Shown: positions 46,598 to 58,760, counted from the first letter of the stretch. The stretch: DNA of 64,000 nucleotides from Nemertoderma westbladi (GCA_032718475.1 JAUCBJ010008689.1:51301-115300), one strand, 5' to 3'. The notes: generated from the sequence alone by a model not told the origin. Numbers and translations are program-made.

Positions 46598-47959
46598 CTA
46601 CTGTAAACATACTTTAGCTGTAACATTCACCTATAAACACACAAATTCCACACAACTGTCACCAATTGTACACATACAGGCCATTTGTCCGTTAGTCAGT
46701 GCCTTCCAGAATGTCACGTTATTACTGTGTATCCTTGGATACTAACAGTGTGCTATGTATTCTCTATGCTATGCAATGTGACAAGCTTTCTATTGTTCTT
46801 TTAACTTGCTTCTAATTCTAGCGTGGGTGTTGCTATGGTGACATTATGGAATGCTAGCGGTAGAATTAGGGTAATTCTCATGCATACAGATCTGGAATGC
46901 TATTTAATAGTAATTCTTTAATTGTCAATATCCTCTTTATACATGATTTTATTAATTTTATTAGCTATTGACTATATGTCGGAGATTCTCGCACTCTAAT
47001 ACACTCAATAGGATGAATCTCCGCTCCCATGATCTATTAATTAATGGAATTTTGGGAATGTTATAAATTGCACAAAACGACAATTTATGAAATTCATTTA
47101 AAGTATGAATTTAAATTTATTCCCGTGAATTTTATTATTTGATGTTAAAATTGACACAATTTGATTCCAGAGCAGGTCTGGGGACATAGGATCCTTAATT
47201 CTATGAAAATTGTCTTTTAAGAGTATCGGTAAGTGCTGCGATATCTTAATTGACTTGAAATTTAAAGGATCTGAATTTTACAGATTTTAATAAATATTAA
47301 ATTAATATTTAAGATGGGCACCGATTTATTCCAGAACTTGTCTGGGGACGTTAACCACTGATTCTAGAATTTGTCTTTCAAGTATATCGGTGGGTGCCGC
47401 GATATCTTAATCGACTAGAATTACAGATGGTCAAAAGGTTTAACAGATTTATTTGCGTTTCACGCTACTGTTATAGGGACATCACGCTACTATATGTATT
47501 ATTATATATGGTATGAGAGCAATATCGCACGAAGCAATGTCAGTGTGAAGAGGCAAGTCGTTTCCAAGGTCTACCCAGAGCTTGGTTTAGCCGAGACACG
47601 AGGATCTGAACTTTGCATTCCTAATACTCTACTTACCAATAATACTTGAATATAGTAGGAGCTTTATTGTACTTGAATAAGTACGGACATTACATCTTAC
47701 TGTAGTCACGTATTTATAATATGATACGGTAAGGAAAGAGAAAAAATTATTTCTCGCCGTCACACTAAATATATATTATATATATGTAATTACGTAATAA
47801 ACACTAATATATTGCACTAATCTACTAAATAATCTAAAATAACATTCTACTAAATAAAATTAAAGGAAACGATTATAATAAAATTACATAATAATACATA
47901 CATAAATATAAAATAAAAACAAATATAAAATGATAGTCACACGCCCACTCCAGATGTTA
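46598..47959 (-). other. AT-rich internal region of the LTR element
   Basis: No ORF is recognised. A degenerate duplication of about 160-bp spacing is visible at 47160-47265 and 47325-47430 (GATTCCAGAGCAGGTCTGGGGAC-like start, TGCGATATCTTAAT-like end). This is where RNase H and integrase coding would be expected in a complete BEL/Pao element; none is present. Confidence 0.6.
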
Positions 47960-50900
47960 TTACGTTATGGAGTCCCGAGATATTTGTCGGATTAGGTAAG
48001 TGGTCGTAGGAAGAGTATCTTGCCTTCCATAGTTTCCGGACAGTTTTCGGTCTCTTTCCAGTAAACATAAACGACCAGCTGGGCGATTTAGTTGTTGTGT
48101 TACTTTCTCCGCTCCCTTGGCCTGTCTAATCTTCACCGGGGTAAGATGAGGAGGCCATTCTTCTTCTTCTTTACTTAAGAAGTCGGATCCACCTAACCAG
48201 CCTGGATTATCTATCAGTTCTTGAGGAGTTGCTCCTCTGGAAGCGATGTCGGCTGGATTAATCGTCCCAAGGCAATGTCTCCATTGATCTACATTGGAGT
48301 TAATATCGTCATTATCTGAGGAGTATGGTGTTCCCTCAGTTGGATCGTCCACATCACTGCTCTCCACTTCCCATTCCTTTACTTGGTATACCTGTTGTTG
48401 AGGTAATCTCGCTTTGAGAGTTCCACGGGAAGGGCCAGTGAAGTACCAACCTACTCTAGTTCTTACCGCATAGGTTTGTAGTGGCTGCGGTTGAGCAGGC
48501 CGTTTCTCCAATGTCTCGAGCGCCTCATGCGCGTTTTGGCCGATGAGTATTTGCACTCCAGGATAATCTGTCTGGAATCGAGGTATCTTAAGCTGTTGGA
48601 TGCTCTCGTCCTCGTCCCAGTTATAAGGTTCTACTTGGGTAGTAGCGAAGTTCTTTATAGCCACCATTTTTACTGACCTTATACTTTGTGCTCCTAATTT
48701 ATCCTGGGGGGTGGACAACGCACCTACATAGTAATCTGCCGTTATGGTAGATTTCCAAACCTGCATAATTCCGGACATTTTCAACTTAGTTTGGAATTTG
48801 GGTTGTCCAGCAAAGATATCTTCGGCTAGTTCTTGCTCGATGAATGTTCCTGTGCTGCCGGAGTCAAGGAGGGCGTTCACTATGTAACTTTTGTTAGGAC
48901 CGTGAACTCTTACCTGCACTACAGGAAATTCTCTGATTCCTACGTTGGAAGTTGGAGGTTTCCAAGATGGTTGTCTGTCAAAGGTAGTTGGGGGGAACTC
49001 ATTGTCAGTATCCTTTTCATACGTAAGTGCTCGATACACTGCGGTATTTATTAGGTAACAGGATTCGTTGGCGTCGGAGAATTCGTCCATATAGAATCCT
49101 TCCATCTCAGATTCTTGATCAGTGTCATTTACATCACTGAATTGGACATGTAGTTCGGGCTCACTTACCTGACTCGGGTTGTTTCGTTCGAATTCACTGC
49201 GTAACAAGATGTGATGTTTCGCACCGCACTTTGCACACTTTACTTCGGAGTAACAGGTTCGCCGTTGGTGTCCTGGTCTGAGGCAATTATAGCATAACCG
49301 CTTATCCCACATGACTTCACGTCTGTCTACCAGGGATTTCTTTAGGAATTCAGCACACACACTCAAACGGTGGGGCCCGTCGCACAGCTCACATTTTGGT
49401 TTGATGTTACTCACTTTACCTTGGGCAACGTTATGCACTCTCGTTCTTTCTTCGGGCTTTCTTCCGTGAATTCTCTTAGGAGACGTAGGAGGAGTTGTTG
49501 TTACCTGTTCTCTCCTGTCCCTGGTTCGAGACTTATATTTACTTACGTCTTTATAGGTCTTGTTATCATAGTAAGATTTTGCTGTGTCTTTCCCACTGTC
49601 CTCTTCCTGAGAGACTTGGCTTTCGTCGTCGTCAGTATAACACACTGGTGTTACCCTTCTCCTAGAAGCGGGTTTCTCACTTACCTTATTTTCCGATGTT
49701 TTCTCTCTGGACTGCTTTATGAGTTGTAATTTTACTTCACTATCTAAGAAGGACATGAGATCAGCCATGGTAGGGTCTCGTTGTTGTTGTTCCATCATAT
49801 ATAACACTTTCTTGTCCCAGCGTGTACCTACTCCACCCTTTGGTAAAGTAGATGCTAAGGCTCCTACAACCATAGAGTTCTGGTATTCATGAGACTTACC
49901 TAACCAATCTAGCTGTCTACAGATCTCCTGAATCTCATCGGAAAATTCTATAATCCCGCTGCTAAGAAACTTTCGGGGCGCCATTAATTTCGCATATAAA
50001 TACCTAGCTATGTTAGTCCTATTACCATACCTGATGTTTAATGTATCCCAAACTTGTCTTAATCCATCTGGATGTCCAATAAATTTTAATGCCATTAACT
50101 TGGGAGGTCCTTCCAAGCATTCGATGAGGTATCTGAGTTTCTCTCCGTTAGATAGCACAGAATTCTGTATGTTATCTTTGTAATATTCATTAAAAGGTAA
50201 CCATTTCATCTCATCTCCATTGAACTTGACGATCTCTCCAACCTTTACCGCTTGACGGGCTTCGGTTCTAGCCATTTGACGCGTAAAACTTTCTTGAGCC
50301 ATCGTATTATTGAATATAGAATTATCGGTATATAAATTTCTCGGATTATGATCAGGTCTATATGGTATATTATTATCAACAGGTTTATAATCACCCTGAA
50401 TAGGGTTTACTATAGGAGTTTCTACTTCACTAGCAGTATAGATGCGTGTAGGCTCCACACCTTGCGCATGAGATACTTCAGACCTAACGGGTTGATACAT
50501 TGTTACAGGGGGTGGTGGTATACCCTTTTGTAAATTGACTAATTTATCGCGTTCTAACGCGATACTTTGCTGCACCTTTTGCAACTCTAACCTACTTTCC
50601 CTGACTGTTCCCTTGAGCTGCTGAACAGTCTCTTCCATTTCCCGGACCTGCTGAGAGGAGCACAAACAGTGTTCCCTCAGCTGCTCAAGCAGGAGACCCA
50701 TCTCCCGTCGTCCCTCAGCTACCCACTCAACCGCTGAAGCGGGAGTCGCCAACGTAGTAGCGGGCGAGCGAGAGACGACGGGCGATAAATTCTTGATATC
50801 TCGCTCGGCGTCCAGGACGGGTTCGGACTCGGGAACAGTCCTACTGGGCACAGGTAGTTTAGTACTGTACAAAGGGAATTTATAGGCAGGTTCTGGGAGT

Positions 50901-51157
50901 ACAGGTGTCTCTATCTTTCTTTCCGCTTCTACTGTTGCCATTGCCTCTGCCGCCTTTCTTTCCGCTTCTGCTGTTGCCATTGTCTCTGCCGCCTTTCTTT
51001 CCGCTTCTGCTGTTGCCATTTCCTCTGCCGCCTTTCTTTCCGCTTCTGCTGTTGCCATTGCCTCTGCCATCTTCCTTTCAAGACCCTGTCCAAGTCTAAG
51101 ACTCATTCTAACACCTTCCAAAAGACTATCTGACAGTGCCCGTTTTGTGTCAGACAT
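47960..51157 (-). CDS. BEL/Pao gag-protease polyprotein with pol remnant
   Basis: A 1065-residue ORF starting at ATG 51157. Order: an N-terminal coiled coil made of four 13-residue repeats (EAMATAEAERKAA, about 30-85); a second helical stretch (about 155-215); the BEL-type gag core (about 300-480) with FNGDEMKWLPF and MALKFIGHPDGLRQVW; zinc knuckles CELCDGPHRLSVC near 588, CYNCLRPGHQRRTC (CX2CX4HX4C) near 622 and CAKCGAKHH near 640; an aspartic protease with LLDSGSTGTF near 765; and RVGWYFTGP near 905. It then jumps to WRHCLGTINPADIASRG, which in BEL/Pao follows RNase H. RT and RNase H are therefore deleted in frame, and the protein ends without integrase. Confidence 0.92.
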   Translation of the reverse strand: MSDTKRALSDSLLEGVRMSLRLGQGLERKMAEAMATAEAERKAAEEMATAEAERKAAETMATAEAERKAAEAMATVEAERKIETPVLPEPAYKFPLYSTKLPVPSRTVPESEPVLDAERDIKNLSPVVSRSPATTLATPASAVEWVAEGRREMGLLLEQLREHCLCSSQQVREMEETVQQLKGTVRESRLELQKVQQSIALERDKLVNLQKGIPPPPVTMYQPVRSEVSHAQGVEPTRIYTASEVETPIVNPIQGDYKPVDNNIPYRPDHNPRNLYTDNSIFNNTMAQESFTRQMARTEARQAVKVGEIVKFNGDEMKWLPFNEYYKDNIQNSVLSNGEKLRYLIECLEGPPKLMALKFIGHPDGLRQVWDTLNIRYGNRTNIARYLYAKLMAPRKFLSSGIIEFSDEIQEICRQLDWLGKSHEYQNSMVVGALASTLPKGGVGTRWDKKVLYMMEQQQRDPTMADLMSFLDSEVKLQLIKQSREKTSENKVSEKPASRRRVTPVCYTDDDESQVSQEEDSGKDTAKSYYDNKTYKDVSKYKSRTRDRREQVTTTPPTSPKRIHGRKPEERTRVHNVAQGKVSNIKPKCELCDGPHRLSVCAEFLKKSLVDRREVMWDKRLCYNCLRPGHQRRTCYSEVKCAKCGAKHHILLRSEFERNNPSQVSEPELHVQFSDVNDTDQESEMEGFYMDEFSDANESCYLINTAVYRALTYEKDTDNEFPPTTFDRQPSWKPPTSNVGIREFPVVQVRVHGPNKSYIVNALLDSGSTGTFIEQELAEDIFAGQPKFQTKLKMSGIMQVWKSTITADYYVGALSTPQDKLGAQSIRSVKMVAIKNFATTQVEPYNWDEDESIQQLKIPRFQTDYPGVQILIGQNAHEALETLEKRPAQPQPLQTYAVRTRVGWYFTGPSRGTLKARLPQQQVYQVKEWEVESSDVDDPTEGTPYSSDNDDINSNVDQWRHCLGTINPADIASRGATPQELIDNPGWLGGSDFLSKEEEEWPPHLTPVKIRQAKGAEKVTQQLNRPAGRLCLLERDRKLSGNYGRQDTLPTTTYLIRQISRDSIT

Positions 51158-53392
51158 GTTTGTTTACACAGTTGAATGCCTACGGCTATAAATACAGCTA
51201 AAGTAAGTCTAGTAATTCAGTATGACCGTTGGCCTAGTACCGGTAATTTATTACAGTATATTAGAATACCGGTATACACTTATAATATATATAAGTATTG
51301 TAACTAGTTTTGTCACAGAGTACCGGTGTATAATTTTAGCACAAATATATATAAATATATAATAGGCCTATCGTGAATACCGGAATGCAGCTTATACTTA
51401 TAGTATATATAAGTATAATTATGAACTAGAATTAATTACAGAATACCGGTATGATTTCAGCACAAATTTATAGAAATAAATATAATAAGCCTATGGTAAA
51501 TACCGGTATGTCAATTATTTTAGAATAATTGAATTTCTGAATATTTTAGGGTTACTTGGTTACTTTAACTTACTTTATTACCGTTATTTAAGCAGTAGTC
51601 CAACTGATATTGAGACCTAGTTGTTGTATGGCAGGCCTACTATTTATAAATCGTTTGAGTTGATTTATAATAGAGTTAGATAATAGTTTAAAAAGGGGTT
51701 TTGTCAATATTTGAAATAAATGTTATTATTTCTGGGGGGAGTCACTACACAGAAGCTGTGCGCTCTCAGTGAAGTGCTATTTATTGGACACTAAAACAGA
51801 TAATTCTACTTCCTAAGTTACTTATCTACGAATTACTTACGATACGGGTGAGATTAATTCTCTAACTAAATACAACAAAAATATTACGTACGAAATTTTA
51901 GGGTAATTTTACAGGGAAACTACAAACCAGTCTAACAAAGGGTTAGAACTTCTGGTTATTACAACAGACAGGATACTACGGTATTTGAAACAATAAGTAG
52001 TAGTAAATATATTGCGCTGTCCAGATAGGAAAATACCACCGCCTGACGACCTATAGCCGTACCGCTATAGGTACTACGTTATGTATCACGGAGTGTTCCT
52101 ACCTAGAAGTTAATTACCGCGGACTACCAGATCCAACGTGCCTATTAACCACTTTACAACACAAATATACTGCCTACACACTAATTACTTTCGGAAAGCA
52201 CTGTACACTAAACCCTAAATTAGGTACAAGTACTGGTACAACAAATAATCAGTAGTTAAATATACTTGAACAGTTAAAAGAACCACGGCATCTGCTGGAG
52301 TGACCGGAGCACAAAGTCACCAGTCTTTACCTACGCCAAGCAGCCCATGTAGTACCGGGGTTAATTTAACTATAACGGTATGTGTAACAAGCACAATTAC
52401 TGTAGGAATAAACTTGGGGACATGAATGTTGCGAATAATCGCATAAAATCTGAATAATAAATATTACGCTACCCGTACAGAATACTCAAACAAAATACAA
52501 ACCAAACGCTGGCAGACTACCACCAAGCCTAAATAAACTACAGTATTTGCAGATTCCGAAATCGTTAGTTAGTATGCGTTCTAACACGGTAGTACGACTT
52601 ATTCTTTAAGAGGGGATTGACCTTACAGCTATGGCTGCCCCAACTTACTAACTGGCACTTTATCAGACAAACTCCACACACGCAGCAATCTCTTCAGACC
52701 TAATAATAGCTAGACAACAATCCAGCCTACAAAATATCTGAGTAATAACTATTACGGTACCTGAACAGACCACACAAACAAACACAGGCCAAAACGTTGG
52801 CAGAATACTGTCAAGCCTAAATAAACTACAGTATGTGCAGATTCCAAAATGGTTAGTTAGTATGCGTTCTAACACGGTAGTACGACTTATTCTTTAAGAG
52901 GGGATTGACCTTACAGCTATGGCTGCCCCAACTTACTAACAGGCACTCTATCGGACAAACTCTACACACGCAGTAATCTCTCCAAACCCAACAACAATCC
53001 GACAACAGTCCGGCCTACAATTATCTGAACAATCTGAGCAGACTTACACGTCTTCAGCTCAATATTAACTTACATGTAAATAAAACCGACAGAAATAAGT
53101 AAAATCTCAATAAAAAACCAGGGCAGCCGTCCCTGATTAAATACTAAGACCTACCAGTATACAATAATCAAAATCGAATAATACTAATGTACTTATACTG
53201 GAAGTACCGGTTAGGACAGTTGGGCCTACGGACCTACAGAAATACCGGTTCTGGCAGTTGGACCTACGGACCTACAGCAGTACCGGTTCTGGCAGTTGGG
53301 CCTACTGACCTACAGAAGTACCGGTTCAGGTTTACCGGTCGACCGGTACTTTCAACTTTATTGCTTACTGCAATAAAGACAATAACTGTTAT
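51158..53392 (-). other. Leader (5' UTR) of the LTR element
   Basis: 2.2 kb between the 5' LTR and gag, without long ORFs. It contains a direct duplication of ~288-bp spacing (52500-52690 and 52785-52985; GTTAGTTAGTATGCGTTCTA in both) and a ~39-bp triplication (53215-53335; ACCGGTTCTGGCAGTTGG). Next to the LTR, at 53356-53378, is a 9-bp perfect stem (CTTTATTGC) with a five-base loop. No TGG-type tRNA primer-binding site is evident by eye. Confidence 0.75.
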
Positions 53393-54496
53393 TGTACGCG
53401 CTTTTGAAGACCTTTAGCAGTTTAACCTGCCAAAATTTATATGTCTTTTGGTTTATAAATAGACTTTAGAAGTTGACAAATATTTAATACCAATAAACAC
53501 AACATTAGCAGAAGCCAGCCTAGTGCGCGTCCATTCACCCGCTGGATATACCCGGGAGACTGGATTCTGAGGGCTTAGATTATTATTGCAGTGTAAGCTT
53601 ACTGTATTATTCGATTGATCATTAATAAATAATTTCTGACTAATATTATTCACTTTCGGGAAATATTAACAGTTCCTTTAGGACGTGGCGCTCTATCTAA
53701 GTAAACAGAGATATGACTTATACTAATCACAACGGCAAGTCGGTAAGGCTTATGATTCACGTATGAGGCGCATTCTTTAGGAAATGCTTAGTTATCAGTC
53801 ACACACAATCAGGCACACTACCGGTAACACACAATACTGCTCACTAATTTGCCGACCGTCAATGAATTTTATCATATATAAAGCGAACAGCAACGGACTC
53901 ATGTAGTGCTTATCAAATAGCATTAAATTCACTACAAACCACAACAATATAAGTCGCAATCGCTATATATAACCCGTCTCTCTAACCTGTAGTGTATCAA
54001 GAAAATTGGGAAATTTGGGTTCTTTATAGATGTTCTCCAAATAATATTCAACCAAAACACAACAGTAAACAGCAGTATAATAATGTATGTTGAACCGATA
54101 ATGCAAGACTGAACGGAGTTGCACCGATAACAGTTATACGCTCTATAATCTTAAGCCTACTAATGTTTCTTCTAAAGTCTGAAACGAATTGACTCTAGAG
54201 CCGGTGTTCCTGGCCTAGATAGAAACAACACAACAGTAACAAAAACACTCTCTGACTCTAACACCGTTGCAGGTATCTTTTTACACAGAGAGGAATCGCT
54301 CTCATTGGCAGAACACCAGATTCCACAGGTTCCACGAATATCTAAATGCCGAACTATCAGGATTTTTGCAGCCCTTGGCCAACACACAAAATGAGTCACT
54401 CCGCTCGGTTGCCCTGGTTGCATACTCTGCTGCTATAGCTCTGGTTGGCCGATAGAACATAGTAAAGAGCCCCTCGTATAACAAATCAGCCAATCA
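53393..54496 (-). repeat. 5' LTR of the BEL/Pao-type element
   Basis: Partner of 40113-41216, same length. Small open frames inside both LTRs are identical by-products of this duplication. The outer flank (from 54504) differs from the inner flank of the other LTR, which marks the repeat edge. Confidence 0.93.
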
Positions 54497-54599
54497 GCCG
54501 GTCGCTTTGCATCATTCGAGTTAGAGAGCTTTTTAGAGTATTCCAGCGCCTGGGGGGGAACTGGATTGCAAAGCAAAAGGGCCAGTTATATCCCACAGA
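54497..54599. other. Flank between LTR element and satellite
   Basis: About 100 bp of unrecognised DNA, including a GGGGGGG run, between the 5' LTR and the start of satellite sequence. Confidence 0.5.
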
Positions 54600-54896
54600 A
54601 GCTTTTACACCCATTACCATGGAAACCAGATTGTTTAGTTATCCCGCATATTCTTACATGTGGGATACATAACACTAATACCAATCAATACACCAATAGA
54701 TACATCGATCACACCACTAGAATGAGTTGCCGGCCGGCCCGCTATGCAACATATCATCGGTTGCCAATCCAATAAGTTAATCCTCTATACAAATGCATTA
54801 CCATGGAAACCAGATTGTTTAGTTAACCCGTATATTCTTACATGTGGGATAGATATGTAACACTAATACCAATACACCAATAGATACATCGATCAC
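54600..54896 (+). repeat. ~181-bp satellite, left block
   Basis: One and a half units of a satellite with the words CATTACCATGGAAACCAG, ATTGTTTAGTTATCCCG, TATTCTTACATGTGGGATA and GAGTTGCCGGCCGGCCCGC. The array is interrupted at 54896 by a LINE. Confidence 0.88.
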
Positions 54897-57800
54897 TACT
54901 ACTAGGATCGGCATGCTGCATTGCAGCTGCATTTTTAAGAATGCTGTGCCGGCTTGTCAACAAAATTGCACCGCCACAACTCCCTATCACCCATGACATT
55001 TGCTAGATCATCCGCATCTTTAAGGCAAGTGTCCTTTAAGATGCATCTCAATAAAGTCATGGGCTGTCCACCATGCTTATTCACTCCATGAGGCTGCCAA
55101 AGTACAAGATTATGCACTGCCTGGTCCTCACGGCGAAAGCAATGTCCTGCAAAGCGGAGGCGATTTTGTTCTAGTGTCAAGCTTGGGGGAACCAATGAGA
55201 CACCTCCAATGTTATATAGTGTCTGGTTGGAGATGTGTGCATTGTACTTGACACAATGAACCCGGCGTAGCATTCTTGTGAAAGTGCCATCCAGAGATTT
55301 GGTGTCCTCAGTCTTTAGAGCCCAGCATGGACTCCCATAGAGGAGTACTGGAACTACTGCTGCTCTAAATAATCGGACCTTAAGTTTCCGATTAATTCTT
55401 GGTGACTTCCAAATCCTGGAAAGCCTATTCAAGGCTGCCCATGCCTTTCCCTTACGTATTCGAAGGTCCTCACCTGACTTCCGGATCCATGATCCCAGGT
55501 AACAGAAGTCGTCCACATGCTCAAGCATACCATCCTTTGAGCTTATGCTCATCCGATCAGAGACTTGCTGAGGACTTTCAAAGTTAACTGTCAAAATTTT
55601 GGTCTTTCTGGAGTTAATAAAAAGACCAACACTAGAAGCAGCATGTTCTAATGAGCTGAGGAGCTGTTGGACTCCCTCTAATGATTCTGAGAGTACTCCT
55701 AAGTCATCAGCAAATTCTAGATCAGTTAGGTACTTGGCAGGATTTCCTCGACTTCTGGAGCCAGTAGGTGGAGTTATCATCACCCCATCATCGTTATAAT
55801 GATCTAAGGACATGCGTAGAACATAGTCAACCACAATAATGAACAAGAATGGTGCAAGTGTGTCTCCTTGGAGGACGCCCCATAACACTTCAAATGGTTC
55901 TGTGTCACCATCAACAGTAGACACAAATGTTGTCGAACCATCGTATACTGATCTGATTGCTGCAATAATTTCATCAGGAATCCCATATAATGAAAGTATG
56001 CTGAACATACGTGAGCGAGAGACTGAATCAAAGGCCTTGAAGAAGTCAACAAAGATAACAGCCAGATGCCTGTCTTTCTTTTTTTATAACTCTTCAATTA
56101 TCCTTCTAAGTGCCAAAATGGGCTCCATGGTCCCACGACCTTTACGGAACCCATTCTGATTTCCACGTAGCAGTCTCTCAATGGGATCCCTGATGCGATT
56201 TAATAGAATCCTATTGTATAGCTTTGCAGCAATCGAGATCAATGAGATTCCCCGAAAAGAACCATAGAGTGTTAGGTTGCCCTTCTTGGGAACTGGCACC
56301 AACTTATTTGTTTTCATTTCTTGTGGGACTCTTGTTGTTCGGTACATGTCTACTATGATGGGATAGATGAGCTTTAAACACTCAGGTATTTTAAAGACCT
56401 CAGGGGGAACACCATCTACTCCACTGGCACGATTGGTCTTAATTCTCTTTGCAGCAGCCTTCACTTCTGCAAAGGAGATATCGCCAATGGGAATATCTGG
56501 GAGTACAGACTCAGACACTTTTACTTCTACAAAGTTATCAGGCAATACCCTGTCATTATTGAGGAGCTTTTCAAAGTGGGCTTTCCAACCATTGAGGCGA
56601 TCGGCTGGTGATTCAGCCTTAACCTTGGTGTTTGGTTGGCTTTTCCGCCCAGTAAGCAGATTGATCGATTTCCATGCCTGGGATGATTGCCTGCTGTCGT
56701 CAGCATCATTGATGGCATCAACCTGTTGGTTTATTAGCTCCTGTAGATTAGCAGAGTACTGCCTGTTCAGGGACCTAGATGCAGCCTTAATTGCATTCTT
56801 GGCCGCTGTAGTCTGTTTGAGTCGGGACTCTTTCTGCGCCTTATGAAGGTCATTTCGGCACTTCTGAATTTTGTTGTCAGTCCAGGGGGCCCTTTTCCTG
56901 TTTCGAGGGTATACAGGAACTGTTTCTGCAGCTGCTAACTTAACTGCTTCTGTAAAGGCAGTATAGCCCTCACAGTGATCTGCCGCCTCAGAGGCAAGAG
57001 CCTCATACCTGTTGCTCAGCTGTAGTGTGAAGCTGGATCTCACACTTGGCTGTTGCAACAGAGAGGACCAGTCATGCCGCGGCAAGGCAGATTTCGTTGT
57101 TCTGCTAGCACGCAGACTAAGTCTTACCTTGGCCACAATAAGGCGGTGATCACTGGAGAAGGGTCGAAGTGTAAATGCATTACAGTCTTGTATAGAGCTC
57201 CTGTATTTCCTACGAAACAGAATATGGTCTATCTGGGACTTGTGACCACTGGGTCCACTATGAGTCCATAGCTTTCCAGTTCGCTTCTTGAACTGGGTTC
57301 CAGCCGAAAACAATCCATTTCCAGAGATAAAATCCTGAAGATGGACAGAATTTCGGTTAACACTATTGCTATAGACCCAGGGCGATGTAGGTGATTGATG
57401 CAGACTTGCATTGAAGTCTCCCAGGAATGTTGAGAATGCATGCTGATCCACTCCATCAGTAGCTGCTTGTAGATTGTGGTAGAAATTTTCCTCCTCCTCT
57501 ACAGGGGCAACACTAGTTGGAGAGTAGCACACAATCAGAACCACCTTAGGAAACTTCTTAGCCAGTCTTCCAGAACATGAGAAGTGGCAACGGATGATGC
57601 GGTTAGAGATTTGGTCTATTTTGTCCAATGCTGCATGTGCAGTTGGATTCATCAATAGACCAATTCCACCATTGCCACTATCATCTGCTGATGCGAGGGC
57701 GAGTCGCCAACCGCCCCCCGTGTCCTTAATCAGAACCTCATCAGTCTGTCCAGTCTGCATTCGGTGCTCTTGAACACCCACTGCGCTAAGAGAAAGCTTA

Positions 57801-57973
57801 TCTGCCAAGGCAGTCAGCTCACCTTGTCGCATTGGGGACCCGAGTGTTAGGGTGTTTACTGAGGCTAGTCTTGTGACTTGCCTCAGATTCACCAATGGCT
57901 TTGTTGGTCGGGGTGGAACATGAGAGTAGCCTCCAACTCCAGAATCCCTCTCCCCATCACAATCTGGCCTTCC
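54897..57973 (-). mobile_element. RTE-like LINE copy 6, nearly complete, one nonsense mutation seen
   Basis: Antisense copy missing only the 5' UTR and the first ~95 codons. One frame runs from 57982 to a stop near 56084 and resumes in the same frame to 54935. The break is a single TCA-to-TAA change in the EELSKKK segment just before RT motif A. Endonuclease motifs (QEHR, GDFNA, SDHRL) and RT motifs are otherwise intact. Left and right flanks share TAGATACATCGATCAC (54881-54896 and 57974-57989), a 16-bp target duplication within the satellite. Confidence 0.93.
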
Positions 57974-58760
57974 TAGATACATCGATCACACCACTAGAAT
58001 GAGTTGCCGGCCGGCCCGCTATGCCACATCTCATCGGTTACCGATCAGATAAGTTAATCCTCTATACAAATGCATTACCATGGAAACCAGATTGTTTAGT
58101 TATCCCGTATATTCTTACATGTGGGATACATAACACTAATACCAATACACCAATAGATACATCGATCACACCACTACTAGAAAGAGTTGCCGGCCGGCCC
58201 GCTATGCAACATCTCATCGGTTACCGATCCGATAAGTTAATCCTCTATACAAATGCATTACCATGGAAACCAGATTTTTTTAGTTATCCCGCATATTCTT
58301 ACATGTGGGATACATAACACTAATACCAATACACCAATAGATACATCGATCACACCACTAGAATGAGTTGCCGGCCGGCCCGCTATGCAACATCTCATCG
58401 GTTACCGATCAGATAAGGATTATTTTTTGTTATCCCGTATATTCTTACATGTGGGATACATAACACTAATACCAATCAATACACCAATAGATACATCGAT
58501 CACACCACTAGAATGAGTTGCCGGTCGGCCCACTATTCAACATCTCATCGGTTACCGATCTGATGAGTTAATCCTCTATACAAATTGATTACCATGTAAA
58601 CCAGATTGTTTAGTTATCCCGTATATTCTTACATGTGGGATACATAACACTAATACCAATACACCACTAGATACAATGATCACACCACTAGAATGAGTTG
58701 CCGGCTGGCCCGCTATGCAACATCTCATCAGTTACCGATCAGATAAGTTAATCCTCTATA
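57974..58760 (+). repeat. ~181-bp satellite, right block
   Basis: About four and a half units; successive GAGTTGCCGG starts lie at 58001, 58184, 58365, 58515 (a shortened unit) and 58695. Unit length is about 181 bp, with GATACATCGATCACACCA near each unit end. Units differ by scattered substitutions. Confidence 0.92.

Larger units (their letters stand above)
40113..54496 (-). mobile_element. Large non-autonomous BEL/Pao-type LTR retroelement
   Basis: Bounded by two ~1104-bp direct repeats (LTRs) that start TG and end CA. Reading on the minus strand: 5' LTR, a 2.2-kb leader, a gag-protease ORF with a pol remnant, about 1.3 kb of AT-rich DNA, accessory ORFs (interrupted by a 3.7-kb LINE), and the 3' LTR. 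Without the LINE it is about 10.6 kb. Reverse transcriptase, RNase H and integrase are missing, so copying needed enzymes from elsewhere. The LTRs differ at only two positions that I noticed, so insertion was recent. No 5-bp target duplication is evident (CCAT next to one end, GCCGG next to the other). Confidence 0.88.

Noticed and set aside
40100-54510. A 5-bp target-site duplication of the LTR element
   Set aside because: The bases next to the two outer LTR edges (CCCAT and GCCGG) do not match, even allowing for a seven-base uncertainty in the edge; possibly lost or created by recombination.
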